From assembly GCA_033722375.1 (NCBI GenBank), contig JAWVZB010000008.1, positions 1 to 47,277 on the forward strand: 47,277 nt of DNA, given 5' to 3'. Shown here one piece after another: positions 25,490 through 34,186 of this stretch (its first letter is position 1; each line of letters begins with the position of its first letter). The position numbers were made by a program, and so were the translations under genes. The notes beneath the pieces are model-generated. The model saw nothing but the letters and a program-made list of their open reading frames with translations, made no database searches and had not been told where the DNA came from. This DNA comes from JAWVZB01 sp033722375. Lineage in GTDB: Bacteria; Actinomycetota; Nitriliruptoria; Nitriliruptorales; Nitriliruptoraceae.

Positions 25490-26751
25490 CGCACACCCCC
25501 CGAACCCGAGGTGGCGTTCTCGTCGTAGATCCGTGACGCCGAGTCGTGGATGTCACCGGCTGACGACAGGTCCTCGGAGTCGTCGCTGAGGATCCCGTCA
25601 CGGAACTCCTCGGACGCCTCGGCCACGTTCCTGATCGCCTCGGCCATGGTGGTGACGTCGTCGGGGCATTCCATGAGCTCGGGGATGCAGACCTCGCCGC
25701 TGACGAGTCCCTCGAAGTCGATCGAGTCGCACGTCTCCTGTGGGATGTCGGGGTCTCTGGTGCACAGCCCCTCGAGGCGGTCGGCGAGGTCCTCCGCGAT
25801 GAACCCGAACAAGGCGTCGGCGTTCTTGTGGTCGAGCAACGGCAGCCAGTTGCGGTCGCGGTTGATCACGCGCTCGGCGTGGCGGAACAGCTCGGCGCTC
25901 CCGAGCACCAGCAGCGAGAGCTGGTCGAGGTTGCGCTGTGCCGTCCGGCCGACGCGGGTGAGCGTCGCGATGTCCTGTTCGAGGTTGGTTCGATGGGTGG
26001 TCAGGAGACCCCCGACCTGTCGGGTCAGCCGAACGAGCCCCTCGAGGGCGGCGTCGATCTGCTGACGGTCGTCGGCCAGGCTGCCGGTGACCGTGTTCCA
26101 GTCTTCGATGATCTCACCGATGGCCTCGTCGCGCGTCGCGAGCGTCTCGTTCAGATCGGCGAGGCGACCGGCGAGGGCCACGAGCTCCTCATCGCTCTGC
26201 TGGAGTGCCTGGATCGCGCCATGGGCGTTGTCGAGCGTCTCGCCGACAGTGGCGCCTTGGCCCTCGAGGACCTCCGCGAGGTTCGCGAAGAACCGTCCCA
26301 CCGCCTCCTCGTCGAGCGCCCCGACGAAGTCGTTGAGACCCTCGAGCACCTCGTCGAACTCGAAGGGCACCTCGGTCTGCGCGAGTGGGATCAGCGAGCC
26401 GGCCTCCATCGTCGGCCCGCCGGTGTAGGGCGGGGTGAGCTGGATGTAGCGCTCGCCGAGCAGCGCCTCGGGGACGATGATGGCACTGGCGTCCGCGGGG
26501 ATCTCGACGCCCTCGTCGATCAGCATGACCGCGGTGACGGCACGCTTGTCGGGGGAGAGCTCGAGCTCGCTGATCTTGCCGACGTCCACTCCGAGGACCC
26601 GCACCGGGGAGCCGGGGAAGATGTTGAAGGTGCGGTCGAACTCGGCTCGCACCTCGTAGGTGCCGTCGCCGACGAAGGGCAGCGCGGAGCAGGCGCTGCC
26701 GGCCAGCGACAACGCCAGCAGGAGCGCGATGAGCGGGAGGCGGCGGGTCAC
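25486..26751 (-). CDS. mceD: MCE-family lipoprotein, fourth gene (MceD-like)
   Basis: GTG 26751 overlaps the stop of mceC. This 421-residue protein opens with a signal and a lipobox-like LAGSAC (Cys21), then an MCE domain (FPGSPVRVLGVDVGKISELEL) and a long helical part with repeated heptads (residues about 130-310). Near residues 330-365 is a cysteine-rich patch with about five cysteines. MCE proteins of this kind assemble as a hetero-hexamer. Here two of six are lipoproteins, one more than in the usual mycobacterial scheme. Confidence 0.9.
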   Translation of the reverse strand: MTRRLPLIALLLALSLAGSACSALPFVGDGTYEVRAEFDRTFNIFPGSPVRVLGVDVGKISELELSPDKRAVTAVMLIDEGVEIPADASAIIVPEALLGERYIQLTPPYTGGPTMEAGSLIPLAQTEVPFEFDEVLEGLNDFVGALDEEAVGRFFANLAEVLEGQGATVGETLDNAHGAIQALQQSDEELVALAGRLADLNETLATRDEAIGEIIEDWNTVTGSLADDRQQIDAALEGLVRLTRQVGGLLTTHRTNLEQDIATLTRVGRTAQRNLDQLSLLVLGSAELFRHAERVINRDRNWLPLLDHKNADALFGFIAEDLADRLEGLCTRDPDIPQETCDSIDFEGLVSGEVCIPELMECPDDVTTMAEAIRNVAEASEEFRDGILSDDSEDLSSAGDIHDSASRIYDENATSGSGGVR

Positions 26752-27908
26752 GACGCACCCCCGTGGATGTGCGTGGAGAAGAACGCGTCGACGGGGGAGT
26801 AGGTCACGGTGGTGACGCTGGCGGCGCTCGCCTCTTCACTCGGCGGATCGCCTTCGTTGTTGCCTTCGCACTTGGAGCTCGGACCGATGAGTTCGGTGAA
26901 GAGCTGGTCGAGGGAGCCGTCACAGGCCAGCAGCGCCTCGATCCCGGCCGCCCCGAGGTCGGTCACGAAGACGTTGCCCCAGTGCGGCTGGTCCTCCTGC
27001 GCCTCGCCGCAGCAGTACCCGATCGAGGAGAAGCCCCGGACGGACACGCCGGCGTACGCGAGGATGTGGGCCAGGTCGACCTGGTGTGCGTCGACGATCT
27101 CGAGCGACTCGTGGAGCTCGAACAGCGACCGGTCGAGCTGGGTGCGGTTCTCCTCGACGAGGTCCGCGGTCAGGTTGGTCGCGCGGGCGGTCTCGGTGAG
27201 GAGCTCCGTGATGTCGCTGCGACGCCGGACGAGGACGTCGAGGGTGGAGCCGAAGTTGTCGATGATGCGGACGAGCTCCTGATCCTGGTCGGCGGCCGCG
27301 TCGATGAACGTCTCGGCTTCCTTCAGCACCGTCTCGAGCTCGTCCTTGTTCTCGTCCAGGACCTGCGACAGACGGCTGATGCCGTCGAGGAGATCGGCGA
27401 CCTCCTCCCGTTGGCCTTCGGTGATGTCGGCCAGGGAGTTGGCGATGTCGCTCATCGCGTTGGCGTCGACCTCGCCGAGGAGCCGTGCCGATTCGTCCCC
27501 GAGCTCCGGGAGGTCGATGGGGGTGCTCGTCCGCTCCACGGGGATCACGTCCCCCTTCTCGAAGAAGGTGTTCGAGACTCCCGGCTGGATGCGGATGGCG
27601 CGTTTGCCCAGCGTGTTCTGGAGGATGATCGAGGCCGTCGAGTCGTCGGGGATCCCGGGGGCCGTGAGCGTGAAGGTGGCCCGCACCTTGTCGCCGTCGA
27701 TCTCGACGGACTGAACCTCACCGCTGCGGACACCGGCGACGAACACGAAGCTCCGGGGTGCGAGTCCCGCGGCGTCGGTGAAGACCGCCTCGAGCTCGGT
27801 GCCACGGGTGATGAGTCCGCCCGAGAGCACGACCGCGAAGAACGTGCCGGCGACGAGCACCGCGGCAGCGATCGCACCGATGACGGCCTGGTTGCGTTCG
27901 AGGAGCAT
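26748..27908 (-). CDS. mceC: MCE-family protein, third gene (MceC-like)
   Basis: A 386-residue protein with an N-terminal anchor helix (AVIGAIAAAVLVAGTFFAVV), an MCE domain (FVFVAGVRSGEVQSVEID) and a helical section with clear heptads to about residue 280. A Cys-Cys pair lies near residue 300 (SIGYCCGEAQ), and one more pair flanks residue 335-350. The ATG overlaps the mceB stop (TGATG). It is expected to form one strand of the hexameric lipid channel. Confidence 0.9.
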   Translation of the reverse strand: MLLERNQAVIGAIAAAVLVAGTFFAVVLSGGLITRGTELEAVFTDAAGLAPRSFVFVAGVRSGEVQSVEIDGDKVRATFTLTAPGIPDDSTASIILQNTLGKRAIRIQPGVSNTFFEKGDVIPVERTSTPIDLPELGDESARLLGEVDANAMSDIANSLADITEGQREEVADLLDGISRLSQVLDENKDELETVLKEAETFIDAAADQDQELVRIIDNFGSTLDVLVRRRSDITELLTETARATNLTADLVEENRTQLDRSLFELHESLEIVDAHQVDLAHILAYAGVSVRGFSSIGYCCGEAQEDQPHWGNVFVTDLGAAGIEALLACDGSLDQLFTELIGPSSKCEGNNEGDPPSEEASAASVTTVTYSPVDAFFSTHIHGGAS

Positions 27909-28984
27909 CAGCCGCCACCTCCCAACGAAGAGAGGAAGAAGGCACTCAGGGCCGCGGCGCTCGCCTCGGAGTCGTCGAAGTGCTCGACGTCCTCCTCACG
28001 TGGCAGTTCTGCACCCTTCTTGGAGGTGAAGGTCCGGTAGTCGCTGCTGCCACCGACCGCGTTGACGTTGAACCACTGTCCTGTGCTCGAGATCAGGTGG
28101 TAGCCGACGATCCCCCGCCCCGAGAACTGGACGACGTCCTCGAGGTTGTCGTGGTTGACGGACAGGACGGTGGTGACGGCGTCGAGCGCGTCGATGGCAG
28201 CGTCGAGCTCCTCGTCGTTGCGGTCGACCATGCGACGCAACTCTTCCTGGGCGGACGCGAGCTGCACGATGGCGCGCTCGAGCGTGTCGTTCCTCGCGGC
28301 GACGGTCTCCGAGACGTCTGCGAAGCTGCCGAGGAAGTCGCGGAACTCCTGCTGCCGTTCCGCGTACGCCTCGAGGATCGTGGCCGAGTTCCGGAGGAGG
28401 CGTTCGATCTCCTCCTCTTGATCGGCGATCGTCTGCGTGAGTGACGCCCCTTCGGAGATGAGCTCCCGGATGCGCTGCTCGTTCCCGACCAGGGCTTCTT
28501 GGAAGGCTTGGAGCACCTGGTTCTGCAGATCGGGCGCCAGCGCGTTGAGGACCGGCACCATCCGTTGCAGCAGGACGCCGAGGTCGGCCGGTGACTGGGT
28601 CTGTTCGATCGGGAACGCGTAGCCAGGGTCTGCCTCCGGCCCGTCACCGGGCTGGAGGTACAGGAACCGCAGACCGAACACGTCCCGCCAGCGGACGGTG
28701 ACGATCGTGTCCTCGGTCAGCGGCAGCTCGTCGTCGACCTGGAACTCGACGCGTGCGGTCCCGCCCGGGACGACCTCGATGCCGGTGACCTTGCCGACGG
28801 TGACCCCGGACACCTTCACGGCGTCGTTGACGATGAGGCCGGTCACGTCCGCGAGCTCGGCCGCGTAGGAGGTGCGATCGGCGAACGGGCTGATGTTGCC
28901 GATGGTTCCGACGATCCACGCGGCGAAGCCGAGACACACGAACGTGAACGCGACGAAGTAGAGAAGGGGGTGCTTGTCACCCAT
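27908..28984 (-). CDS. mceB: MCE-family protein, second gene (MceB-like)
   Basis: A 358-residue protein: membrane anchor (LLYFVAFTFVCLGFAAWIV), MCE domain (VNDAVKVSGVTVGKVTGIEV), then a long coiled-coil region around residues 130-290 (EEEIERLLRNSATILEAYAE). The ATG at 28984 overlaps the mceA stop by 8 bases, and its stop overlaps mceC's ATG. Expected to sit in the envelope as part of the Mce hexamer. Confidence 0.9.
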   Translation of the reverse strand: MGDKHPLLYFVAFTFVCLGFAAWIVGTIGNISPFADRTSYAAELADVTGLIVNDAVKVSGVTVGKVTGIEVVPGGTARVEFQVDDELPLTEDTIVTVRWRDVFGLRFLYLQPGDGPEADPGYAFPIEQTQSPADLGVLLQRMVPVLNALAPDLQNQVLQAFQEALVGNEQRIRELISEGASLTQTIADQEEEIERLLRNSATILEAYAERQQEFRDFLGSFADVSETVAARNDTLERAIVQLASAQEELRRMVDRNDEELDAAIDALDAVTTVLSVNHDNLEDVVQFSGRGIVGYHLISSTGQWFNVNAVGGSSDYRTFTSKKGAELPREEDVEHFDDSEASAAALSAFFLSSLGGGG

Positions 28985-30023
28985 CGGAGCCCCCTTCCGT
29001 GCACGCCGGGGCTTCCGGGAAGGCCCGGCAGATGGATTCGACGCTCCGCTCGATGCCCTGCTCGCTCAGGAGGATGATGAAGCCGCCCCACTCCGTGCCG
29101 TCGGTGAGGTTGCCGCCGTGCTTGCCGAGACGCTTGGTGTACTCGTAGATCCCCTCGACGAGGCTCCCGATCGCGTCGGGGTGGCGGTCGATGAGCACGC
29201 CGACGGCGTCTGAGGTCACTTGGAAGGCCGAGATCGTGTCCTCTTCGACCTCGAGGAACCGCGCGAAGCCCGTGGCGAACTCCGAGAGCGCCTCGAGGTT
29301 GGTGCGGACCCGTGCCTGGTTGTCCGGCAGGAACCCGGCCGCCCGCGGGATCGCATCGTTCAGGCGGTTGAAGTCCTCGGCGGTGGTCTCGAGCGCGGCA
29401 GCGATGTCGGCGAAGTTGCGCAGGTTCTCGAGCTGCTGGTCGGCGGTCCGGCCACCGAAGTTCGCGAGCCGCTGGGACAGCTCGATGTTCTCAGCGATGC
29501 GCTCGCCCTCGCCCTGCTGCTCGCCGAAGGCGTCCACGATCGCGCCCAGGTCCTCGCCCCGGATGGCGTCGAAGAACGGCGCCATCTCGTTCAGCACCTC
29601 CTGTAGCTCCGTCGGTTCCCGAGCGGCGACGATCGTGTCGCCTTCCTGGAGGTACGGCGCGGAGCCGTAGGCGTCGTCGGGGAAGCCGATCTCGATCTGC
29701 TTCTCGCCGAGCAGGGTCTTGGCGGTCACGACCAGTTCGAGCTGGTCGGGTGGGGGGAGCTGCACACCTGGGTCGAATCGCAGCGTTGCGATCGCGGTCG
29801 CATCCTCGTACCGGAGGCTCTCGACCTGGCCGACGTTGACGCCGCGAACCTTGATGTCGGAGTTCTGGCCGAGCCCGGAACCGGCGTCGCCGAGCACGGC
29901 CGTGACGGTGTACGAGCCCGCCGGCGGGCTGTAGCGCCAGTCGAGCCCGACCTTGCCGAGCGCGATCAGCATCACGACCGCGGCGGTGCCGAGGATGCGA
30001 CGGACGACGATGTTGTCGAGCAT
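28977..30023 (-). CDS. mceA: MCE-family protein, first gene (MceA-like)
   Basis: The start ATG 30023 overlaps the YrbE stop (TGATG). A 348-residue protein: short anchor helix (LGTAAVVMLIALGKVGL), MCE domain (NSDIKVRGVNVGQVESLRYE, then TLLGEKQIEIGFP), then helices with a cluster of EQQGEGERIAEN-like polar heptads. The last 20 residues carry two cysteines (SICRAF, PACTEG). Its place directly after the YrbE pair is that of MceA in mycobacterial operons. Confidence 0.9.
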   Translation of the reverse strand: MLDNIVVRRILGTAAVVMLIALGKVGLDWRYSPPAGSYTVTAVLGDAGSGLGQNSDIKVRGVNVGQVESLRYEDATAIATLRFDPGVQLPPPDQLELVVTAKTLLGEKQIEIGFPDDAYGSAPYLQEGDTIVAAREPTELQEVLNEMAPFFDAIRGEDLGAIVDAFGEQQGEGERIAENIELSQRLANFGGRTADQQLENLRNFADIAAALETTAEDFNRLNDAIPRAAGFLPDNQARVRTNLEALSEFATGFARFLEVEEDTISAFQVTSDAVGVLIDRHPDAIGSLVEGIYEYTKRLGKHGGNLTDGTEWGGFIILLSEQGIERSVESICRAFPEAPACTEGGSDG

Positions 30024-30889
30024 CAGCCAGCGATCTTGATCGTCTCGCCGCCTGCGCCCCAGAAGACCAGGGACAGGATCATGTTGAGCACGACCACCAC
30101 CGTGATGCTCGCCCGGATGGCGCGGCCGACGGCGACCCCGACCCCGGCGGGACCGCCACTGGCGTAGAAGCCGTAGTAGGTGTGGATCAGCACCACGACG
30201 ACCGTGAAGATGATGGCTTTCAGCACGCTGTAGACGATGTCGATGAAGGGGAGGAAGAGCTCGAGCCGTGTGTCGTAGGCGCCGGGGGAGACGGTGAAGA
30301 ACCCGGTCACGATCAGCCGCGTGGCAACGAAGGCTGCGAACAGCGACAGCAGGTACAGCGGGATGGCGGGGATGAGTGCGGCCCAGATCCGGGTCGAAAC
30401 GAGGTAGGGGATCGGGCGGACGCCGATGACCTCGAGCGCGTCGACCTCCTCGCTGATGCGCTGCGCGCCGAGCTCGGCGGTGAACCCCGCCCCGATCTTC
30501 GCGGCCAGCGCGATCCCGGCGATCAGTGGGGTGATCTCTCGCACGTTGGCCCACGAGGACACGAGGCCGACGTAGGCCTGCGCCCCGATCTGCTCGAGCC
30601 CCGCGTAGCCCTCGAGTCCCACCTGTGTGCCCGTGAAGAACGCGAGGCTCGCGATGACGAAGATCATCCCGCCACCGACGATCCAGGAACCGGCACCGAC
30701 GACGACGTCGGAGATCTGCGGGAGGATGACCGAGCGCCACCACTTGAGGCAGTAGGGCATCGCCCCGAGCGACTCGCCCCAGAACTTCATCTGGTCGGCG
30801 AACTCCTCGAAGACCGAGAGCGGCCGCGACGCTGCCCGCAGGGCGCGGGTGCCTGCGGACGGCTGGGCGGGGGTGTCGACGGTGCTCAT
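30023..30889 (-). CDS. yrbEB: YrbE/MlaE-family MCE permease (second)
   Basis: A 288-residue MlaE-family permease with an 80-residue front containing an amphipathic interface helix, then five to six helices. Hallmarks are FTAELGAQRISEEVDALEV, the cytoplasmic coupling helix that contacts the ATPase, and VIGVRPIPYLVSTR. With the first YrbE protein it forms the heterodimeric membrane core that passes lipid to or from the Mce channel. Starts at ATG 30889, 7 bases after the first YrbE gene. Confidence 0.93.
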   Translation of the reverse strand: MSTVDTPAQPSAGTRALRAASRPLSVFEEFADQMKFWGESLGAMPYCLKWWRSVILPQISDVVVGAGSWIVGGGMIFVIASLAFFTGTQVGLEGYAGLEQIGAQAYVGLVSSWANVREITPLIAGIALAAKIGAGFTAELGAQRISEEVDALEVIGVRPIPYLVSTRIWAALIPAIPLYLLSLFAAFVATRLIVTGFFTVSPGAYDTRLELFLPFIDIVYSVLKAIIFTVVVVLIHTYYGFYASGGPAGVGVAVGRAIRASITVVVVLNMILSLVFWGAGGETIKIAG

Positions 30890-30896
30890 CCGGGCC

Positions 30897-31661
30897 TCAG
30901 GTCTTCGGAGGGACGAGGTTGAAGTACAGGGCGGTCAGGATGAAGTTCACGAAGAACAGGATGATGAAGGTGAGCACGACCGCCCGGTTCACGGCATCCC
31001 CCACGGCTTTCGGTCCGCCGCGCGCGTTGTAGCCGTAGTGGCAGGAGATGGCGGCGGCGATGTAGCCGAACAGCGCCGCCTTGACGAGCGCGGACCAGAA
31101 GTCGGGGAGCTGCGCGAGCTCGGTGAACGACGCGAAGTAGGCGCCGGTCGTTCCCCCCTGGACCGGGACCGCCATCACCCAGCCGCCGAGGATGCCGGCC
31201 GCGGAGACGACGCCGTCGAGCAGGACCGCCACCACCGTGGCGGCGGCGAGGCGGGGCAGCACGAGCCGGTGGATGGGATCGACGCCCATGACCTCCATCG
31301 CGTCGAGCTCGCTGCGGATGCGCCGCGACCCGAGGTCGGCGGTCATGGCCGAGCCCCCAGCCCCGGCGATCAGCAGTGCGGTCGCGACGGGAGCGGCCTC
31401 ACGGACGACGGCGAGCACCATGGCGGCGCCGATGTGGCTCTCGGCGCCGATCTGCTCGGCGAGCGAACCCACGTGCAGGGCGATGATGACACCGAAGGGG
31501 ATCGAGATGAGGACGACCGGCAGCATCGTCACCTTGGCGATGAACCAGCACTGCTCGATGAACTCGCGGAAGGGGAAGCCGCGCCGGATCGACAGGGCGC
31601 CGTCGATGCCCATGGAGGTGACACCACCCAACTGGGCGACGCCGTCCTTGACGCTCGGCAC
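30897..31661 (-). CDS. yrbEA: YrbE/MlaE-family MCE permease (first)
   Basis: GTG 31661, preceded by CAGGAG, is the first gene of the mce operon. The 254-residue protein is a MlaE-type permease with the ATPase-coupling segment MTADLGSRRIRSELDAMEV and MGVDPIHRLVLPRL. Five or six helices are seen. The region upstream (31662-32091) must hold the operon promoter, and the IclR gene beyond it is divergent. All ten following genes lie on the same strand with gaps of 8 bases or less. Confidence 0.93.
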   Translation of the reverse strand: MPSVKDGVAQLGGVTSMGIDGALSIRRGFPFREFIEQCWFIAKVTMLPVVLISIPFGVIIALHVGSLAEQIGAESHIGAAMVLAVVREAAPVATALLIAGAGGSAMTADLGSRRIRSELDAMEVMGVDPIHRLVLPRLAAATVVAVLLDGVVSAAGILGGWVMAVPVQGGTTGAYFASFTELAQLPDFWSALVKAALFGYIAAAISCHYGYNARGGPKAVGDAVNRAVVLTFIILFFVNFILTALYFNLVPPKT

Positions 31662-32091
31662 GGTCGGCTCCTGGCTCCCGGTGGCTGGTCGTTCGACTGC
31701 TGCGAGCCCCCCTGGGGTGGTGTTCGGCCGGGCACTGCCCGGAGTACGCCGACGCAGCGGCCACGGAGGGGTTCGGCAGCCTAGTCCCGTTCTCCAATCG
31801 TCCGGATGGACCTTGGCTTGAGGACTTCGCCCAAGACTTCGACGTGCGGCCGCCGTTCTCCTACCTCCTCCACGTCCGTTCGGACGGGACAGCGACCCGG
31901 GCGACGACGCCGAGCGGAGATGATCCGGACTCGGGCCTTGACCCTCAGGCCCACGGTCGGCACGCTACACCGCGCACAGGGTGCGGAGGTCGCACGCCGC
32001 GCGCGTGGCCGTGGTGAGGCGCTGTGACACCCCCATCGTCCACCATGCACCGCCCACCCATCCGCGAAGACACGAGACCAGGGGCGCTCCT
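31662..32091. promoter_or_regulatory. Divergent control region between the mce operon and the IclR gene
   Basis: A 430-base gap without a recognisable gene on either strand. It must carry the promoter of the 11-gene mce operon leftward and of the IclR gene rightward. I saw no unambiguous -10/-35 pair and no clear palindrome that could be named as the IclR site. Confidence 0.45.
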
Positions 32092-32886
32092 TTGGCCGAC
32101 GAAGGCAAGGGCACGAGCAGCAAGAAGGGCACGAGCAGCAAGAAGGACACGGGCAGCAAGAAGAAGAAGAAGCGGTCCACAGGGTCTCGCACCCTGGCGC
32201 GCGGGCTGTCGCTGCTCCAGGCCCTCGGCGACGCGCAAGAGGGGGAGACCGTCTCGGGCCTGTCGGAGGCGACCGATCTCGACCGCGCGGTCCTCTACCG
32301 GTTGCTCGACACGCTGACCGACGAGGGGTTCGTCACCCGCGATCCCGAGACCCGCAAGTACCGGCTCGGCCTGTCGATGCTCGAACTCGGGGTCCGGGCC
32401 GCCCAGGGTCTCGAGGTGCGGCGGCTGGCGGGTCCGGCGCTGCGGTCGCTGTCCGAGGACACCAACGAGACCGCGTGCCTCGCCGTCCGCGATCGCGACG
32501 ATCTCGTGGTCGTCGAGGTGATCGAGCCCGGCGACCGCTTCGTGCAGGTCAACTACCGGGTCGGGTTCCGCCATCCGCTCGGGGTCGCGGCTCACGGCCA
32601 AGCCCTGCTGGCCTTCCTGCCCGAGGGGGCCCAGGACAGCGAGCTCCAACCCGTTCGGCAGCGGGGCGTCGCCTACACGCGGGACGAGCTCGAGCAGGGT
32701 GCGTCAGGTGTGGCCGCTCCGGTGTTCGATCACACCGGCCGGGCGGTGGCGGCGGTCGGCATCGTCGCCCCGACTGCACGCCTCCCCGACCCCGAGAACG
32801 TGGCGCTCCGCGTGCTTCGTGGAGCCCGCGAGATCTCCGAACGCCTCGGCTGGCGCCCCCGCACGCGGGCCCAACAACAGGCGTAG
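32092..32886 (+). CDS. IclR-family transcriptional regulator
   Basis: The likely start is TTG 32092 after AGGGG; the open frame extends to an ATG at 31981, so this is not certain. The 264-residue product begins with a lysine/serine repeat tail (about residues 5-30), then the winged-helix domain (RTLARGLSLLQALGD, then VSGLSEATDLDRAVLYRLLD) and the IclR effector domain (NYRVGFRHPLGVAAHGQA, then GVAAPVFDHTGRAVAAVGI). The family senses small organic acids and often controls adjacent divergent operons, so it is the best candidate regulator of the mce system. Confidence 0.88.
   Translation: MADEGKGTSSKKGTSSKKDTGSKKKKKRSTGSRTLARGLSLLQALGDAQEGETVSGLSEATDLDRAVLYRLLDTLTDEGFVTRDPETRKYRLGLSMLELGVRAAQGLEVRRLAGPALRSLSEDTNETACLAVRDRDDLVVVEVIEPGDRFVQVNYRVGFRHPLGVAAHGQALLAFLPEGAQDSELQPVRQRGVAYTRDELEQGASGVAAPVFDHTGRAVAAVGIVAPTARLPDPENVALRVLRGAREISERLGWRPRTRAQQQA
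32110..32163 (+). repeat. Tandem 18-base repeats encoding a lysine-rich tail
   Basis: Two identical 18-base units starting at 32110 and 32128 and a third with changes (32146-32163) code for GTSSKK, GTSSKK and DTGSKK, followed by more lysines. The tail is part of the IclR protein start and may give non-specific DNA affinity. Replication slippage could change its length. Confidence 0.75.
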
Positions 32887-32906
32887 GGCCCGATCCGCGC
32901 CGGGCC
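32887..32906. terminator. Weak hairpin between convergent IclR and phosphofructokinase genes
   Basis: GGCCCG (32887-32892) pairs with CGGGCC (32901-32906) across an 8-base loop, directly at the IclR stop. There is no T-run. Function is inferred from position between convergent genes. Confidence 0.3.
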
Positions 32907-32915
32907 GGGAAGCGG

Positions 32916-34082
32916 TTAGTAGAGGAACATCGGCTTGCCGGCCACCTGCCGGACCTTCGGGCGGTAGGCATCGACGTCGTAGAGCGCGTCGACGTCGACC
33001 CGCTTGACACCTTCCCGCGTCACGCTGATCGGGACGTTGGTGTAGGTGCCGTTGCGCAGCGCGACCATGCGGCCCTGCGACCCTTCGAGTGCGAGGTCGG
33101 TGGCCATGACCGCGTAGTTCGTTGCGACCATGAGGTCCAGCGAGTCGGGGCTACCTGAACGCATCAGGTACCCGAGCGTCTGCTCGACGGTCTTGACACC
33201 CGTGAGCTCCTTGAGGTGCTCACCGAGCTGGCGGCCGATGCCGCCGAGCTTGCGGTGGCCGTAGGCGTCGGCATCACCGCGCACATGCAGTTCGCCCCCC
33301 TCGAGCACGGCCCCCTCGGAGACGGTGACCATCGCGTAGTTGGACGGATTGCGCCGGCGGTCCTCCATCAGGAGTGCCGCCAGACGATCGACGTCGCACG
33401 GCACTTCCGAGATCACCGCGCGGTCCACCCCGGAGAGGTACGCCGAGATGAGGGAGGTCTCCCCGCTGTAGCGACCGAACAGCTCGACCACCGCGATGCG
33501 CTCGTGCGAGCCGGTCGAGGTCCGTAGTTGGTGGATGAACTGGACGCTACGGGTGACGGCGGTGGAGAACCCGATGCAGTAGTCGGTGCCGTGCACGTCG
33601 TTGTCCATCGTCTTCGGGATCGCCACGACCGGCATCCCTTCGTCGTGGAGACGGAGCCCGTAGCTCAGGGTGTCGTCGCCGCCGATGGGTACCAAGACGT
33701 CGATCTCGAGATGGTCGAGGACCCGCAGGGCGTAGTCGGTGAGGTCGATCCCTTCAGCCTCCTCGTCGCGGATCCGGCCGTCGCTCGCCGAGAGGTGGGC
33801 CGGCAGGTCGTCGTGGCGGACCCGGCTCGGGTTCGTGCGCGACGTGTGGAGGACCGTCCCACCACTGCGGTCGATCGTGCGGACGTTCGAGGGGTCGAGC
33901 GGCTGGACGAGCTGGGCGCGTGACCGGACCGGGTCGTCGAGGTCGTACTCCACGAGTGCCGCCCAGCCGCGGCGGAGCCCGACGACCTCGTGCCCGTTGC
34001 CGACCGCACGCTCGACGATCGCCTTGATGCACGAGTTGAGGCCGGGGACGTCGCCTCCACCGGTCAGGATCCCGATGCGCAT
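32916..34082 (-). CDS. 6-phosphofructokinase, pyrophosphate-type signature
   Basis: ATG 34082 follows GGAGG by 5 bases, better than the GTG two codons earlier. The 388-residue enzyme has the PFK fold: GILTGGGDVPGLN, the phosphate-donor site GGDDT (residues 134-138) and the catalytic PKTMDND (156-162) with fructose-6-phosphate side residues further on (GRYSGETS). ATP enzymes usually have glycine at the second donor position (GGDGS) and PGTIDND. Here aspartate and lysine occupy these sites, as in PPi-dependent enzymes such as that of Amycolatopsis methanolica. It is thus likely to use pyrophosphate and to run reversibly in glycolysis. Confidence 0.9.
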   Translation of the reverse strand: MRIGILTGGGDVPGLNSCIKAIVERAVGNGHEVVGLRRGWAALVEYDLDDPVRSRAQLVQPLDPSNVRTIDRSGGTVLHTSRTNPSRVRHDDLPAHLSASDGRIRDEEAEGIDLTDYALRVLDHLEIDVLVPIGGDDTLSYGLRLHDEGMPVVAIPKTMDNDVHGTDYCIGFSTAVTRSVQFIHQLRTSTGSHERIAVVELFGRYSGETSLISAYLSGVDRAVISEVPCDVDRLAALLMEDRRRNPSNYAMVTVSEGAVLEGGELHVRGDADAYGHRKLGGIGRQLGEHLKELTGVKTVEQTLGYLMRSGSPDSLDLMVATNYAVMATDLALEGSQGRMVALRNGTYTNVPISVTREGVKRVDVDALYDVDAYRPKVRQVAGKPMFLY

Positions 34083-34186
34083 GTTCACCTCCGGGTCGTG
34101 TCACTGACCGTACTCGCCCCGGTGACCGGACGGATGTCGTGCCGCGCCAGGCCCCACTAGCCTGCGGGCCGAACAGGGGGATCCTG

